Shown piece after piece: positions 47,343 through 56,271 of a DNA stretch of 64,000 nt. Within the stretch, counting starts at the first letter, position 1. The number at the start of each line of letters is the position of its first letter. Source of the DNA: Blastococcus fimeti (lineage in GTDB: Bacteria > Actinomycetota > Actinomycetes > Mycobacteriales > Geodermatophilaceae). The notes beneath the pieces were generated by a model, which was given only the letters and a program-made list of their open reading frames with translations, was not told where the DNA came from and ran no database searches. Made by a program: the position numbers and the translations under genes. The stretch spans positions 1-64,000 of the forward strand of contig FNAW01000002.1 of NCBI GenBank assembly GCA_900102115.1. Direction: 5' to 3'.

Positions 47343-48983
47343 ATGGCCCGCTCGCTGCTCGCCCCGCCGCTCCCGTCGTCGGTCGATCCGGGGAGCGAGA
47401 GCTTCCGGCAGAACCGCGCCGACATGCTCGAGCAGCTCGCGGTGCTCGACGAGCTGCTCGACCAGGCGGCCGCCGGTGGCGGGGAGAAGGCGACCGAGCG
47501 GCTGCGGCAGCGGGACAAGCTGCCGATCCGCGAGCGCATCGCGCACGCCCTCGACCAGGACAGCCCGTTCCTCGAGATCAGCCCGCTGGCGGCCTACGCC
47601 TCGGACTACACCGCCGGTGGCGGCATGGTGGTCGGGGTCGGGGTGATCGCCGGTGTCGAGTGCGTCGTCATGGGCAACGACCCGACCGTCCTCGGGGGCG
47701 CGCTGACCCCGTACGCCCTGAAGAAGTGGGCCCGCGCGCTGGAGATCGCCCGCGAGAACCGGATGCCCTACGTCAGCTTCGTGGAGTCCGCGGGCGCCGA
47801 CCTGCGGCCGGGCGGGGGAGGGGGCGGCCGGTCGGCGCAGACCTCCCACTTCGCCGAGAGCGGCCGGCAGTTCTACGAGATGACCGAGCTGTCCAAGCTG
47901 GGCATCCCCTCGGTCTGCGTCGTCTTCGGCTCCTCGACCGCCGGAGGGGCCTACCAGCCGGGGCTGTCGGACTACGTCGTCGTCATCGACCAGCAGTCGA
48001 AGGTGTTCCTCGCCGGCCCGCCCCTGGTCAAGATGGCCACCGGCGAGGAGAGCGACGACGAGACCCTCGGCGGCGCCCGGCTGCACGCCGGCGTCTCCGG
48101 CCTGGGCGACTACTTCGCCGAGGACGAGCTGGACGCCATCCGGATGTGCCGTGAGGCCGTCTCGCACCTCAACTGGCGCAAGGCCGGTCCCGAGCCCTCG
48201 CTGACCGCCGACGAGCCCGTGCACGACCCCGAGGAGCTGCTCGGCCTGGTCAGCCGCGACCTGCGCCAGCCGGTCGACGTCCGCGACGTCGTCGCCCGGG
48301 TGGCCGACGGTTCCCGGTTCGAGGAGTTCAAGCCCCGGTGGGGCCCGACGCTCGTGTGCGGCTGGGCCTCGATCCACGGCTACCCGGTGGGCATCCTCGG
48401 CAACAACGGCGTGCTGCACCCCGACTCGGCACAGAAGGCGGCGCACTTCATCCAGCTGTGCAACCGGATCGACGTCCCGCTGGTCTTCCTGCAGAACATC
48501 ACCGGATACATGGTCGGGCGCGACTTCGAGGCGGCCGGGATCGTCAAGAAGGGCAGCCAGATGCTCAACGCGGTCACCAACTCCACGGTGCCGCACCTGA
48601 CGGTGATCATCGGCTCCTCCTACGGCGCGGGCACCTACGGCATGTCCGGCCGGGCCTTCGGCAACAGGTTCACCTTCCTCTGGCCGACGGCGAAGATCGC
48701 GGTGATGGGCCCCAAGCAGATCGCCGGGGTCATGTCGCAGGTCCGCCGCGGGCAGGCGCTGCGCAAGGGCGTCCCGTTCGACGAGGAGGAGGACGCGCAG
48801 ATCGTGGCCATGGTCGAAGCGGGCCAGGAGGAGGGCTCGCTGGCGCTGCGGGCCACCGGGGCGGTGAGCGACGACGGCATCATCGATCCGCGCGACACCC
48901 GGACGGTGCTCGGCATGTGCCTGTCGTTCGTGGCCAACGGCCCGGTCGAGGGTGCCCAGCAGTTCGGGGTGTTCCGGCTGTGA
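47343..48983 (+). CDS. Acyl-CoA carboxylase, carboxyltransferase (beta) subunit
   Basis: 546 residues, typical of biotin-dependent carboxyltransferase subunits. Visible elements: SFVESAGADLRPGGGGGGRS in the acyl-CoA half, TAGGAYQPGLSDYVV, and in the second half GFLQNITGYMVG-type sequence (VFLQNITGYMVGRDFEAAGI) with GSSYGAGTYGMSGRAFGNRF. This pattern resembles methylcrotonyl/geranyl-CoA carboxylase more than propionyl-CoA carboxylase; substrate is inferred only. The alpha subunit follows with a GTGA overlap. Confidence 0.92.
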   Translation: MARSLLAPPLPSSVDPGSESFRQNRADMLEQLAVLDELLDQAAAGGGEKATERLRQRDKLPIRERIAHALDQDSPFLEISPLAAYASDYTAGGGMVVGVGVIAGVECVVMGNDPTVLGGALTPYALKKWARALEIARENRMPYVSFVESAGADLRPGGGGGGRSAQTSHFAESGRQFYEMTELSKLGIPSVCVVFGSSTAGGAYQPGLSDYVVVIDQQSKVFLAGPPLVKMATGEESDDETLGGARLHAGVSGLGDYFAEDELDAIRMCREAVSHLNWRKAGPEPSLTADEPVHDPEELLGLVSRDLRQPVDVRDVVARVADGSRFEEFKPRWGPTLVCGWASIHGYPVGILGNNGVLHPDSAQKAAHFIQLCNRIDVPLVFLQNITGYMVGRDFEAAGIVKKGSQMLNAVTNSTVPHLTVIIGSSYGAGTYGMSGRAFGNRFTFLWPTAKIAVMGPKQIAGVMSQVRRGQALRKGVPFDEEEDAQIVAMVEAGQEEGSLALRATGAVSDDGIIDPRDTRTVLGMCLSFVANGPVEGAQQFGVFRL

Positions 48984-50923
48984 CCGCCCTCTTCGACACC
49001 GTCCTCGTCGCCAACCGCGGCGAGATCGCCCGCCGGGTCTTCCGCACCGCCCGCGCCATGGGCCACCGCTGCGTCGCCGTGTACGTGGACGCCGACGCGG
49101 GCGCCCCCTTCGTCGCCGACGCCGACGAGGCCGTCCGGCTGGACACCGGCTACCTCGACGGCGCCGCCGTCATCGCCGCAGCCCGCGCCACCGGCGCCGG
49201 TGCGATCCACCCCGGCTACGGCTTCCTGTCGGAGAACGCCGGCTTCGCCGCCGACGTCCTGGCCGCCGGGCTGGTCTGGGTCGGCCCCACGCCCGAGGTC
49301 ATCGCGGCCATGGGCGACAAGCTGGCCGCCAAGAAGGCCGCCGTCGCCGCCGGCGTCCCGACGCTGCCGTCCTCGGACGACCCGCGGGACGGCGACGCCG
49401 TCGGTTACCCGCTGCTGGTCAAGGCCGCCGCCGGTGGCGGCGGCAAGGGCATGCGGGTGGTGGAGTCCGCGGCCGACCTCGCCGAGGCGGTGGCCGGCGC
49501 TCAGCGCGAGGCGCTGTCCGGCTTCGGCGACGACCGGGTGTTCCTCGAGCGCTACGTCCGCCGGGCCCGGCACGTCGAGATCCAGATCCTCGGCGACGAG
49601 CACGGCAACCTGCTGCACCTGGGTGAGCGGGAGTGCTCGATCCAGCGGCGGCACCAGAAGATCGTCGAGGAGTCGCCGTCGCCGGTCGTCGACGACGCCC
49701 TGCGGACGGCGATGGGCGAGGCGGCGCTGGCCCTGGCCGGTGCGCTGGGCTACCGCTCCGCCGGCACGGTCGAGTTCCTGGTGGACGACGACACCCGCGA
49801 GTTCTTCTTCCTCGAGGTGAACACGCGCCTGCAGGTGGAGCACCCGGTCACCGAGGAGGTCACCGGCATCGACCTGGTCCGCGAGCAGCTGCGGGTCGCC
49901 GCGGGGGAGCCGTTGGACCGCACCCAGGCCGACGTCTCCTTCACCGGGCACGCCATCGAGGTGCGGCTCTACGCCGAGGACCCCGCCGCCGGCTTCCTCC
50001 CGGCCACCGGCACGGTCGCGGCGTTCGCGCCGGCCGCCGAGCCCGCCGTCCGGTGGGACTCCGGTGTCGAGGCCGGCTCCGTCGTCGGGGTCAGCTTCGA
50101 CCCGATGCTGGCCAAGGTCATCGCGCACGCCCCGACCCGGCGGGAGGCGGCCGGCCGGCTGGCGCTGGCGCTCACCCGGCTGCACCTGGGTGGGCTCACC
50201 ACCAACCGCGACTTCCTCGCCGCCGTCCTGCGGCACCCCGCCTTCCTCGACGGCGACACCACCACCGACTTCATCGAGCGCCACGCGCCGGCCGCCCGGC
50301 TCGCCCTGGACGACGACGCGCTGCGCCGGGTGGCCGCGGCCGCGGCGCTGTGGCTGCAGGGCCGCAACCGTGCGGAGGCCGGCGTGCTGCGTTCGGTGCC
50401 CAGCGGCTGGCGCAACGCCCGGCTGCCCGACTCGTCGGTGCGCTTCCGGCACCGGGACGACGAGGTCGAGATCGGCTACCGCGCCCTCCGGGACGGCACG
50501 TTCGCGGTGCGCGACCTCGGGCCGGCCCGGGTCCACGCCTGGTCCCCGGAGAGCCTCGACGTCGAGCTGGCCGGCCGGCGGGCCCGCCACACGGTCACCG
50601 TCGACGGCGACCGGCTGCACGTGCAGACGCCGCGCGGCACGGTAGAGCTCGCCGTCGTCCCGCGGTTCGTGCCGCCGGGCGCCGCCGCCGCCGAGGGCGG
50701 GTTCGTCGCCCCGATGCCCGGCGTCGTCCTCGACGTGCGCTGCGCGGTGGGGGACCGGGTGACCGCCGGGCAGACGCTGGTGCTGCTCGAGGCCATGAAG
50801 ATGGAGCACCACGTGCGGGCGCCGTACGCGGGCGTCGTCGGCGAGGTGCGGGTCGCCGTCGGCCAGCAGGTCGAGAACGGCGCCGTCCTCCTCGTCGTCG
50901 AGCCGGAGGTGCCGGATGCCTGA
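48980..50923 (+). CDS. Acyl-CoA carboxylase, biotin carboxylase/BCCP (alpha) subunit
   Basis: 647 residues. The biotin carboxylase domain opens FDTVLVANRGEIARRVFRTA, with KAAAGGGGKGMRVV (ATP grasp) and EVNTRLQVEHPVTEEVTG. The BCCP domain ends the protein with EAMKMEHHVRAPY, where Lys carries biotin. The layout matches methylcrotonyl/geranyl/acyl-CoA carboxylase alpha chains. It pairs with the beta subunit upstream. The end overlaps the AtuA gene by 8 nt. Confidence 0.94.
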   Translation: MTALFDTVLVANRGEIARRVFRTARAMGHRCVAVYVDADAGAPFVADADEAVRLDTGYLDGAAVIAAARATGAGAIHPGYGFLSENAGFAADVLAAGLVWVGPTPEVIAAMGDKLAAKKAAVAAGVPTLPSSDDPRDGDAVGYPLLVKAAAGGGGKGMRVVESAADLAEAVAGAQREALSGFGDDRVFLERYVRRARHVEIQILGDEHGNLLHLGERECSIQRRHQKIVEESPSPVVDDALRTAMGEAALALAGALGYRSAGTVEFLVDDDTREFFFLEVNTRLQVEHPVTEEVTGIDLVREQLRVAAGEPLDRTQADVSFTGHAIEVRLYAEDPAAGFLPATGTVAAFAPAAEPAVRWDSGVEAGSVVGVSFDPMLAKVIAHAPTRREAAGRLALALTRLHLGGLTTNRDFLAAVLRHPAFLDGDTTTDFIERHAPAARLALDDDALRRVAAAAALWLQGRNRAEAGVLRSVPSGWRNARLPDSSVRFRHRDDEVEIGYRALRDGTFAVRDLGPARVHAWSPESLDVELAGRRARHTVTVDGDRLHVQTPRGTVELAVVPRFVPPGAAAAEGGFVAPMPGVVLDVRCAVGDRVTAGQTLVLLEAMKMEHHVRAPYAGVVGEVRVAVGQQVENGAVLLVVEPEVPDA

Positions 50924-52688
50924 GCCGCTGCGGATCGCCAACTGCTCCGGGTTCTACGGCGACCGGCTCTCCGCCGCCCGCGAGATGGTCGAGGGCGGGC
51001 CGATCGACGTCCTCACCGGCGACTGGCTGGCCGAGCTGACCATGCTGATCCTGGCGCGCAGCCGGGCGTCGCGGCCCGGTGGCGGCTACGCCCGCACCTT
51101 CGTGACGCAGATGGAGCAGGTCATGGGCACCTGCCTGGACCGCGGCATCAAGGTCGTCGCCAACGCCGGCGGGCTCGACCCGGCCGGCTGCGCCGAGGCC
51201 GTCGCCGAGGTGGCCGCGAAGCTGGGGCTGTCCCCGACGATCGCCTACGTGAACGGGGACGACCTGCTGCCCCGGCTGGACGAGCTCGTCGCAGCGGGCG
51301 TCGACCTGGCACACCTCGACACCGGGGCACCGCTGGGCGACCCGTCGCGGTTCATCAGCGCCAACGCCTACCTCGGCTGCTGGGGCATCGTCGACGCGCT
51401 GGACTCGGGCGCCGACATCGTCATCACCGGGCGCACCACCGACGCCGCGATCGTCTGCGGCCCGGCCGCCTGGCACCACGGCTGGGCGCGGGACGACTGG
51501 GACGCCCTCGCCGGGGCCGTCGTCGCCGGGCACGTCATCGAGTGCGGCACGCAGGCCACCGGCGGCAACTACTCCTTCTTCACCGAGGTGCCGGGCATGG
51601 TCCGCACCGGCTTCCCGTGGGCGGAGATCGCCGGCGACGGCTCCTCGGTCATCGGCAAGCACGAGGGCACCGGCGGCCAGGTCTCGATCGGCACGGTCAC
51701 CTCGCAGCTGCTCTACGAGATCGGCGGCCCGGCCTACCTGGGCCCGGACGTCACCGCGCGCTTCGACACCGTGGCCCTCGAGCAGGTCGCGCCCGACCGG
51801 GTGCGGATCAGCGGGGCGAAGGGCGAGCCGCCGCCCGCGACGCTCAAGGTCGCGATGAACGAACTCGGCGGGTTCCGCACCGACCTCGGCATCGCCCTGG
51901 TCGGGCTGGACGTCGAGGCCAAGGCGGCGCTGGTCGAGGAGGCGTTCTGGGCCGCCTGCCCGTACACCCCGGCCGACTTCGCCGACGTGACGACGACGCT
52001 GGTGCGCACCGACAAGGCCGACCCGGCGAGCAACGAGGAGGCCGTCGCGGTCTGGCGGCTCACGCTCAAGGACGCCGACGAGCGCAAGCTCGGCCGGTCG
52101 GTGGGCGCGGCGATGACCGAGCTCGCGCTGGCCACGATCCCGGGGTTCTTCGGCGTGGGCGGGGGCGGCCGCGACGCCCGCCCCTACGGCGTCTACCGCC
52201 CGACGACGGTGCCGGCCGAGCTGGTGCCGCAGTCGGTGACCGTCCTGGGCGGGCCGACGACGGTCGTGCCGTCCACCGCACCGGCCACCCCGGCCGCGCC
52301 GGTCGACCCGCTGCCCGGCCCGTCGGCGCCGGCCCCCGGCGGCCCGACGACGCGGGTGCCGCTCGGCCGGGTCGTCGGCGCACGGTCGGGGGACAAGGGT
52401 GGCAACGCCAACCTCGGCGTCTTCGCCCGGACCGATGCGGCCTGGGCGTGGCTGGACGGCTTCCTCACCCCCGAGCGGCTCACCGCGCTGCTGCCCGAGA
52501 CCGCGCCGCTGCGGGTCGAGCGGCACCGGCTGCCGGCGCTGCGCTCGCTCAACTTCGTCGTCCACGGGCTGCTCGACGAGGGCGTCGCCGCCTCGACCCG
52601 GCAGGACGGGCAGGCCAAGAGCCTGGGGGAGTGGCTGCGCGCCCGGCACGTCGACGTCCCGGTGGCGCTGCTCGAGGGGCAGCCGTGA
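50916..52688 (+). CDS. Acyclic terpene utilisation AtuA family protein (DUF1446) with ferredoxin-fold C terminus
   Basis: 590 residues. The N-terminal DUF1446 domain has RIANCSGFYGDRLSAAREMV, DVLTGDWLAELTMLIL and DIVITGRTTDAAIVCGP. A Pro-rich linker (about residues 450-480) leads to an AtuA-like small domain with VGARSGDKGGNANLGVFART. AtuA is required for citronellol/geraniol breakdown in Pseudomonas, and homologues lie beside geranyl-CoA or related carboxylases. The reaction is not established. Here it follows the carboxylase genes directly, supporting a branched acyl or terpenoid pathway. Confidence 0.9.
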   Translation: MPEPLRIANCSGFYGDRLSAAREMVEGGPIDVLTGDWLAELTMLILARSRASRPGGGYARTFVTQMEQVMGTCLDRGIKVVANAGGLDPAGCAEAVAEVAAKLGLSPTIAYVNGDDLLPRLDELVAAGVDLAHLDTGAPLGDPSRFISANAYLGCWGIVDALDSGADIVITGRTTDAAIVCGPAAWHHGWARDDWDALAGAVVAGHVIECGTQATGGNYSFFTEVPGMVRTGFPWAEIAGDGSSVIGKHEGTGGQVSIGTVTSQLLYEIGGPAYLGPDVTARFDTVALEQVAPDRVRISGAKGEPPPATLKVAMNELGGFRTDLGIALVGLDVEAKAALVEEAFWAACPYTPADFADVTTTLVRTDKADPASNEEAVAVWRLTLKDADERKLGRSVGAAMTELALATIPGFFGVGGGGRDARPYGVYRPTTVPAELVPQSVTVLGGPTTVVPSTAPATPAAPVDPLPGPSAPAPGGPTTRVPLGRVVGARSGDKGGNANLGVFARTDAAWAWLDGFLTPERLTALLPETAPLRVERHRLPALRSLNFVVHGLLDEGVAASTRQDGQAKSLGEWLRARHVDVPVALLEGQP

Positions 52689-53302
52689 GCACGCTGGCCA
52701 CCGTCGAGCGCCCGCGGCCGGTCCTCGACCGCGACCGGGAGGAGCAGCTCACCGAGCGTCAGCGCGAGGTGCTCCGGCAGCTCGACGCGATGTTCCGCGA
52801 CGGCTTCGCCGAGCTCACCATGGCCGAGATCGCGGCCCGGGCCGGGTGCTCGCTGCGCACCCTCTACGCGCTCGCGCCGAGCCGGGACGCGCTGGTCCTC
52901 ATGGTCGTCGACCGGCAGCTGTGGCGGATCGGTGGCAACGCGCAGCGGATCCTCACCGACCGGATGCCGCCGCTGGACGCGATCCGCGCCTACCTCCGGG
53001 CGGCGCACGTGGCCGTCGGCCGAGCGACCCACGCCTGGTCCCGGGACCTCGACACCGTGCCCGCGGTCCGGGCGCTGGTGGACAGCCACAACCAGTACCT
53101 GATCGACGTCACGCGGATCCTCCTGGACACCGCGGTCACCCGCGGCGACATCACCGACGTCGACACCGCGGCGGTGGCCCGGGTGCTCGCCGGCCTGGGC
53201 CGCAGCTTCGCCGATCCGGAGGTGGCGCGCACGCTGCGCAGCTCGCCCCAGCAGGCCGCCGACGAGGCGGTCGAGATCATCCTGAAGGGCCTTGCTCGAT
53301 GA
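52685..53302 (+). CDS. TetR family transcriptional regulator of the carboxylase operon
   Basis: 205 residues. The HTH is visible in LTMAEIAARAGCSLRTLYAL with a preceding helix EVLRQLDAMFRDGF. The C-terminal helical domain of about 140 residues would bind a ligand, perhaps an acyl-CoA. The GTG start overlaps the AtuA stop (GTGA), so it is translated with the operon it probably controls. Confidence 0.9.
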   Translation: MSTLATVERPRPVLDRDREEQLTERQREVLRQLDAMFRDGFAELTMAEIAARAGCSLRTLYALAPSRDALVLMVVDRQLWRIGGNAQRILTDRMPPLDAIRAYLRAAHVAVGRATHAWSRDLDTVPAVRALVDSHNQYLIDVTRILLDTAVTRGDITDVDTAAVARVLAGLGRSFADPEVARTLRSSPQQAADEAVEIILKGLAR

Positions 53303-53315
53303 AGGGACGTACCCC

Positions 53316-54092
53316 ATGACCGACGTCTCCGCGGTCGCCGCCGACCTCGCGGCCGAGCACGAGGCGCTCGACGCGGTGCTCGCCGGGCTGACCGGCGAGC
53401 AGTGGGCCACGGCCACGCCGAGCCCGGGCTGGACCGTCGCCGACCAGGTCGGCCACCTCACCTACTTCGACGGCGCCGCCGTGCTGGCGCTCACCGACGA
53501 GGGCGCGTTCGCCGCCTCGATCGGCCCGCTGCTCGAGGACATGGACGGCGTCACGCTGCACCGTCAGCTGGCGCCCGCCGAGCTGCTCGCCGCGTGGCGG
53601 GGCAACCGTTCCCGGCTGCTCGAGGTGGTCGGACGGGTCGACCCTGCGGGCCGGGTGCCCTGGTACGGGCCGTCGATGAGCGTGCGCTCGTTCCTCACCG
53701 CCCGGCTCATGGAGACCTGGGCGCACGGGCAGGACGTCGTCGACGCCGTCGGCACGACCCGGGAGCCGACTGACCGGCTGCGGCACATCTGCCAGATCGG
53801 GTTCATCACGCGGACGTGGACCTACGCCAACCGCCGCGAGGAGCTGCCCGCCGCCGACGTGCGCCTGGAGCTGGTCGCCCCGTCCGGCGAGGTCTGGCGC
53901 CGGGGCCCTGACGACGCGGCGCAGTCGGTCCGCGGACCGGCCCTGGACTTCTGCCTCGTCGTCACCCAGCGCCGGCACGTGGACGACACCGCCCTGCAGA
54001 CCGACGGCGACGCCGCCCGCGACTGGATGGTGAAGGCGCAGGCCTTCGCCGGCGGCGCGACCGACGGCCCGCCGCCGGGCGGCCGTTCCTGA
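53316..54092 (+). CDS. TIGR03084 family metal-binding protein (DinB/maleylpyruvate isomerase-like)
   Basis: 258 residues. The N-terminal four-helix DinB-like domain has GWTVADQVGHLTYFDG (metal His) and MSVRSFLTARLMETWAHGQD (second His region). This fits the TIGR03084 family, related to mycothiol-dependent maleylpyruvate isomerases. ATG 53316 has GAAGGGA about 8 nt upstream. It is found next to AtuA/carboxylase genes in other actinobacteria, as I recall. Function unknown; a mycothiol-linked step is possible. Confidence 0.85.
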   Translation: MTDVSAVAADLAAEHEALDAVLAGLTGEQWATATPSPGWTVADQVGHLTYFDGAAVLALTDEGAFAASIGPLLEDMDGVTLHRQLAPAELLAAWRGNRSRLLEVVGRVDPAGRVPWYGPSMSVRSFLTARLMETWAHGQDVVDAVGTTREPTDRLRHICQIGFITRTWTYANRREELPAADVRLELVAPSGEVWRRGPDDAAQSVRGPALDFCLVVTQRRHVDDTALQTDGDAARDWMVKAQAFAGGATDGPPPGGRS

Positions 54093-54144
54093 CCTGCGCG
54101 ACCCCTCGACCCACTCCGAGACCCCCACCGAGAGGCACACCCCC

Positions 54145-55290
54145 GTGCGCACTGCCGCCACCGACCTCGTCGGGATCGACGTCCCGATCTTCGCCTTCAG
54201 CCACTGCCGCGACGTCGTCGCCGCCGTCACCAACGCCGGCGGGCTCGGCGTCCTGGGCGCCGTGGCGCACACCCCCGAGCAGCTCGACATCGACCTCGCC
54301 TGGATCGAGGAGGAGGTCAAGGGCCGGCCCTACGGCGTCGACCTGCTCGTGCCGGAGAAGTTCGCCGGCTCCGAGTCCGGCGGCCTGGACCGGGCCGCGC
54401 TCGGCGACCTGCTGCCCGCGGGGCACCGGCAGTGGCTCGACGGCCTGCTCGACCGCTACGGCATCCCGCCCCTGCCCGCCGACACCCCGACCGGCGGCCG
54501 CAGCTCCGGCGTGGGCGGCATGCGGGTCGACCCGAAGAGCATGGCGCCGCTGCTCGACGTCCTCTTCGCGCACGAGACCAAGCTCGTCGCCTCCGCCCTC
54601 GGCCCGCCGCCGCCGCACTTCATCGAGCGGGCGCACGGCGCCGGCATCCCCGTGGCCGCGCTGGCCGGCTCGGTCGAGCACGCGATCAAGCACAAGGCCG
54701 CCGGCGCCGACCTCGTCGTCGCCCAGGGCACCGAGGCCGGCGGGCACACCGGGCAGATCGCCACGATGGTGCTCGTGCCCGAGGTGGTCGACGCCGTCGG
54801 CCCGCTGCCCGTGCTCGCCGCCGGCGGGATCGGCCGCGGCCGGCAGCTCGCCGCCGGCATGGCGCTGGGTGCCGACGGCGTGTGGTGCGGCTCGGTGTGG
54901 CTGACCACCGAGGAGGCCGAGACCAACCCCGCGGTCAAGGAGAAGTTCCTGCGCGCAGGGCTCGGCGACACCGTCCGGTCGCGGTCGATGACCGGCAAGC
55001 CGGCGCGGATGCTGCGCAGCCCGTGGACCGAGGAGTGGGAGTCCGCCGAGGGCCCCGGCACGCTGCCGATGCCGCTGCAGCCGATGCTCGTCGGTGAGGC
55101 GCAGGCGCGGATCAACCGGGTCGCGGGCACGCCCGGCACGCCGGCGAACGACCTGGCGACCTACTTCGTCGGCCAGATCGTGGGCAGCGCCAGCATGAGC
55201 ACGGTCCGGCCCGCGCGCCGCGTCGTCCTCGAGATGGTCGAGGAGTTCGTCGAGGCCATCGAGCGGCTGAACCGCTTCGTCGAGAGCTGA
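54145..55290 (+). CDS. Nitronate monooxygenase / 2-nitropropane dioxygenase family FMN enzyme
   Basis: 381 residues. A TIM-barrel FMN enzyme with NAGGLGVLGAVAHTPEQLD, the mid-barrel QGTEAGGHTGQIATMVLVPE (with His) and PVLAAGGIGRGRQLAAGMAL for the flavin phosphate. The family oxidises nitronates, but many members act as enoyl or trans-enoyl reductases, so the role here may differ. GTG start at 54145 with GAGAGG upstream. It closes the carboxylase-AtuA operon; a perfect hairpin follows. Confidence 0.87.
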   Translation: MRTAATDLVGIDVPIFAFSHCRDVVAAVTNAGGLGVLGAVAHTPEQLDIDLAWIEEEVKGRPYGVDLLVPEKFAGSESGGLDRAALGDLLPAGHRQWLDGLLDRYGIPPLPADTPTGGRSSGVGGMRVDPKSMAPLLDVLFAHETKLVASALGPPPPHFIERAHGAGIPVAALAGSVEHAIKHKAAGADLVVAQGTEAGGHTGQIATMVLVPEVVDAVGPLPVLAAGGIGRGRQLAAGMALGADGVWCGSVWLTTEEAETNPAVKEKFLRAGLGDTVRSRSMTGKPARMLRSPWTEEWESAEGPGTLPMPLQPMLVGEAQARINRVAGTPGTPANDLATYFVGQIVGSASMSTVRPARRVVLEMVEEFVEAIERLNRFVES

Positions 55291-55312
55291 CGCACCGCCC
55301 CCTCACGGCGAC

Positions 55313-55360
55313 ATCGGCGATCTCGCCCCTCCATCCGGCTGGACGGGCGAGATCGCCGAT
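55313..55360. terminator. Perfect 16-bp inverted repeat (terminator or dispersed palindrome)
   Basis: ATCGGCGATCTCGCCC (55313-55328) and its exact complement (55345-55360) enclose a 16-nt loop. It lies 22 nt after the nitronate monooxygenase stop. No T-tract follows. It could terminate the operon, or be a dispersed repeat. Confidence 0.65.
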
Positions 55361-55450
55361 CTCGTCGATGCGCGAACGGGGTACGACCGTTATCCCCAAC
55401 AACGACGCGATTCCCGCCGTAACGCGGTCCCAGCCGACGTGCGGACCAGT

Positions 55451-55654
55451 TCAGGACGCGGCGAGAGCGCGGCACTCCGGGCAGGGGGACGACGACCCGA
55501 GCCCGCGGGGGCCGTTCCACTTCCCCTGGACGACGTCGACCGACGCGCCGCAGATCGCGGCCCAGGGCGCCGGCAGGTCCGCCGTCTCCGCCAGGACGGC
55601 ATGCGCCAGCCCGGTGCTCTGGTTCCGGCCGGCGGCGTGGTCGCTGCTGCTCAT
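55451..55654 (-). CDS. Small hypothetical protein with C-terminal CPEC
   Basis: 67 residues. No domain is recognised. It has Trp and Gly near the middle (VVQGKWNGPRGLG) and ends SSPCPECRALAAS; the C-x2-C pair could be a half zinc site. ATG 55654 is used; an in-frame ATG lies three codons upstream. It is divergent from the DUF2243 gene. The open frame could be by chance in high-GC DNA. Confidence 0.45.
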   Translation of the reverse strand: MSSSDHAAGRNQSTGLAHAVLAETADLPAPWAAICGASVDVVQGKWNGPRGLGSSSPCPECRALAAS

Positions 55655-55710
55655 GGTTCCCAGCATGCGGGGGTGGGTGCCGGGCGCGTCGACGGGGTAG
55701 CGGCCCTCGC

Positions 55711-56259
55711 ATGGCGGCATCGGCACGAGCGACGGCGGGGGAGCGGCTGCCCTCGAAGGCATCGGGGCTGCTCTACGGGATCGGCTTCGGCGGCTTCGCC
55801 GACGGCATCGTGCTGCACCAGATCCTGCAGTGGCACCACATGACCAGCTCGGTCGAGGGCCGCGACCCCGGCACGCTCGCGGGACTGGAGGCGAACACGG
55901 TCGCCGACGGGTTCTTCCACCTCGCCACGTGGGCCGCCGCCGTCGCCGGGATGGTCACCGCCCTGATCGCCTGGCGGCAGGGGCGGATCGCGCCGAGCTG
56001 GAGCTTCCACCTCGGCCTGGTGCTGGCCGGCTGGGGGCTGTTCAACCTCGTCGAGGGGCTGGTCGACCACCAGATCCTCGGCGTCCACCACGTCCGCGAC
56101 GACCTCGGTGCGCCGCTGAGCTGGGACCTCGCCTTCCTGGCCTCGGGTGTCCTGCTGATCGCCATCGGCTGGCTGGTGCACCGGCGCGGGGTGCGCGACC
56201 TCGAGCACCGGGCGGCCCGCCGGGCTCCGAATCCGATGGACAGCCCGGCGTCCCCGTGA
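55711..56259 (+). CDS. DUF2243 domain membrane protein
   Basis: 182 residues with four predicted TM helices. GFGGFADGIVLHQILQWHHM at about residues 24-43 is diagnostic for DUF2243, as is GLFNLVEGLVDHQILGVHHV in the second half. The His-rich positions in both repeats may bind a metal or haem. Family function is unknown. ATG 55711; no strong ribosome site. Confidence 0.88.
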   Translation: MAASARATAGERLPSKASGLLYGIGFGGFADGIVLHQILQWHHMTSSVEGRDPGTLAGLEANTVADGFFHLATWAAAVAGMVTALIAWRQGRIAPSWSFHLGLVLAGWGLFNLVEGLVDHQILGVHHVRDDLGAPLSWDLAFLASGVLLIAIGWLVHRRGVRDLEHRAARRAPNPMDSPASP

Positions 56260-56271
56260 TCCGGTGAGCAC

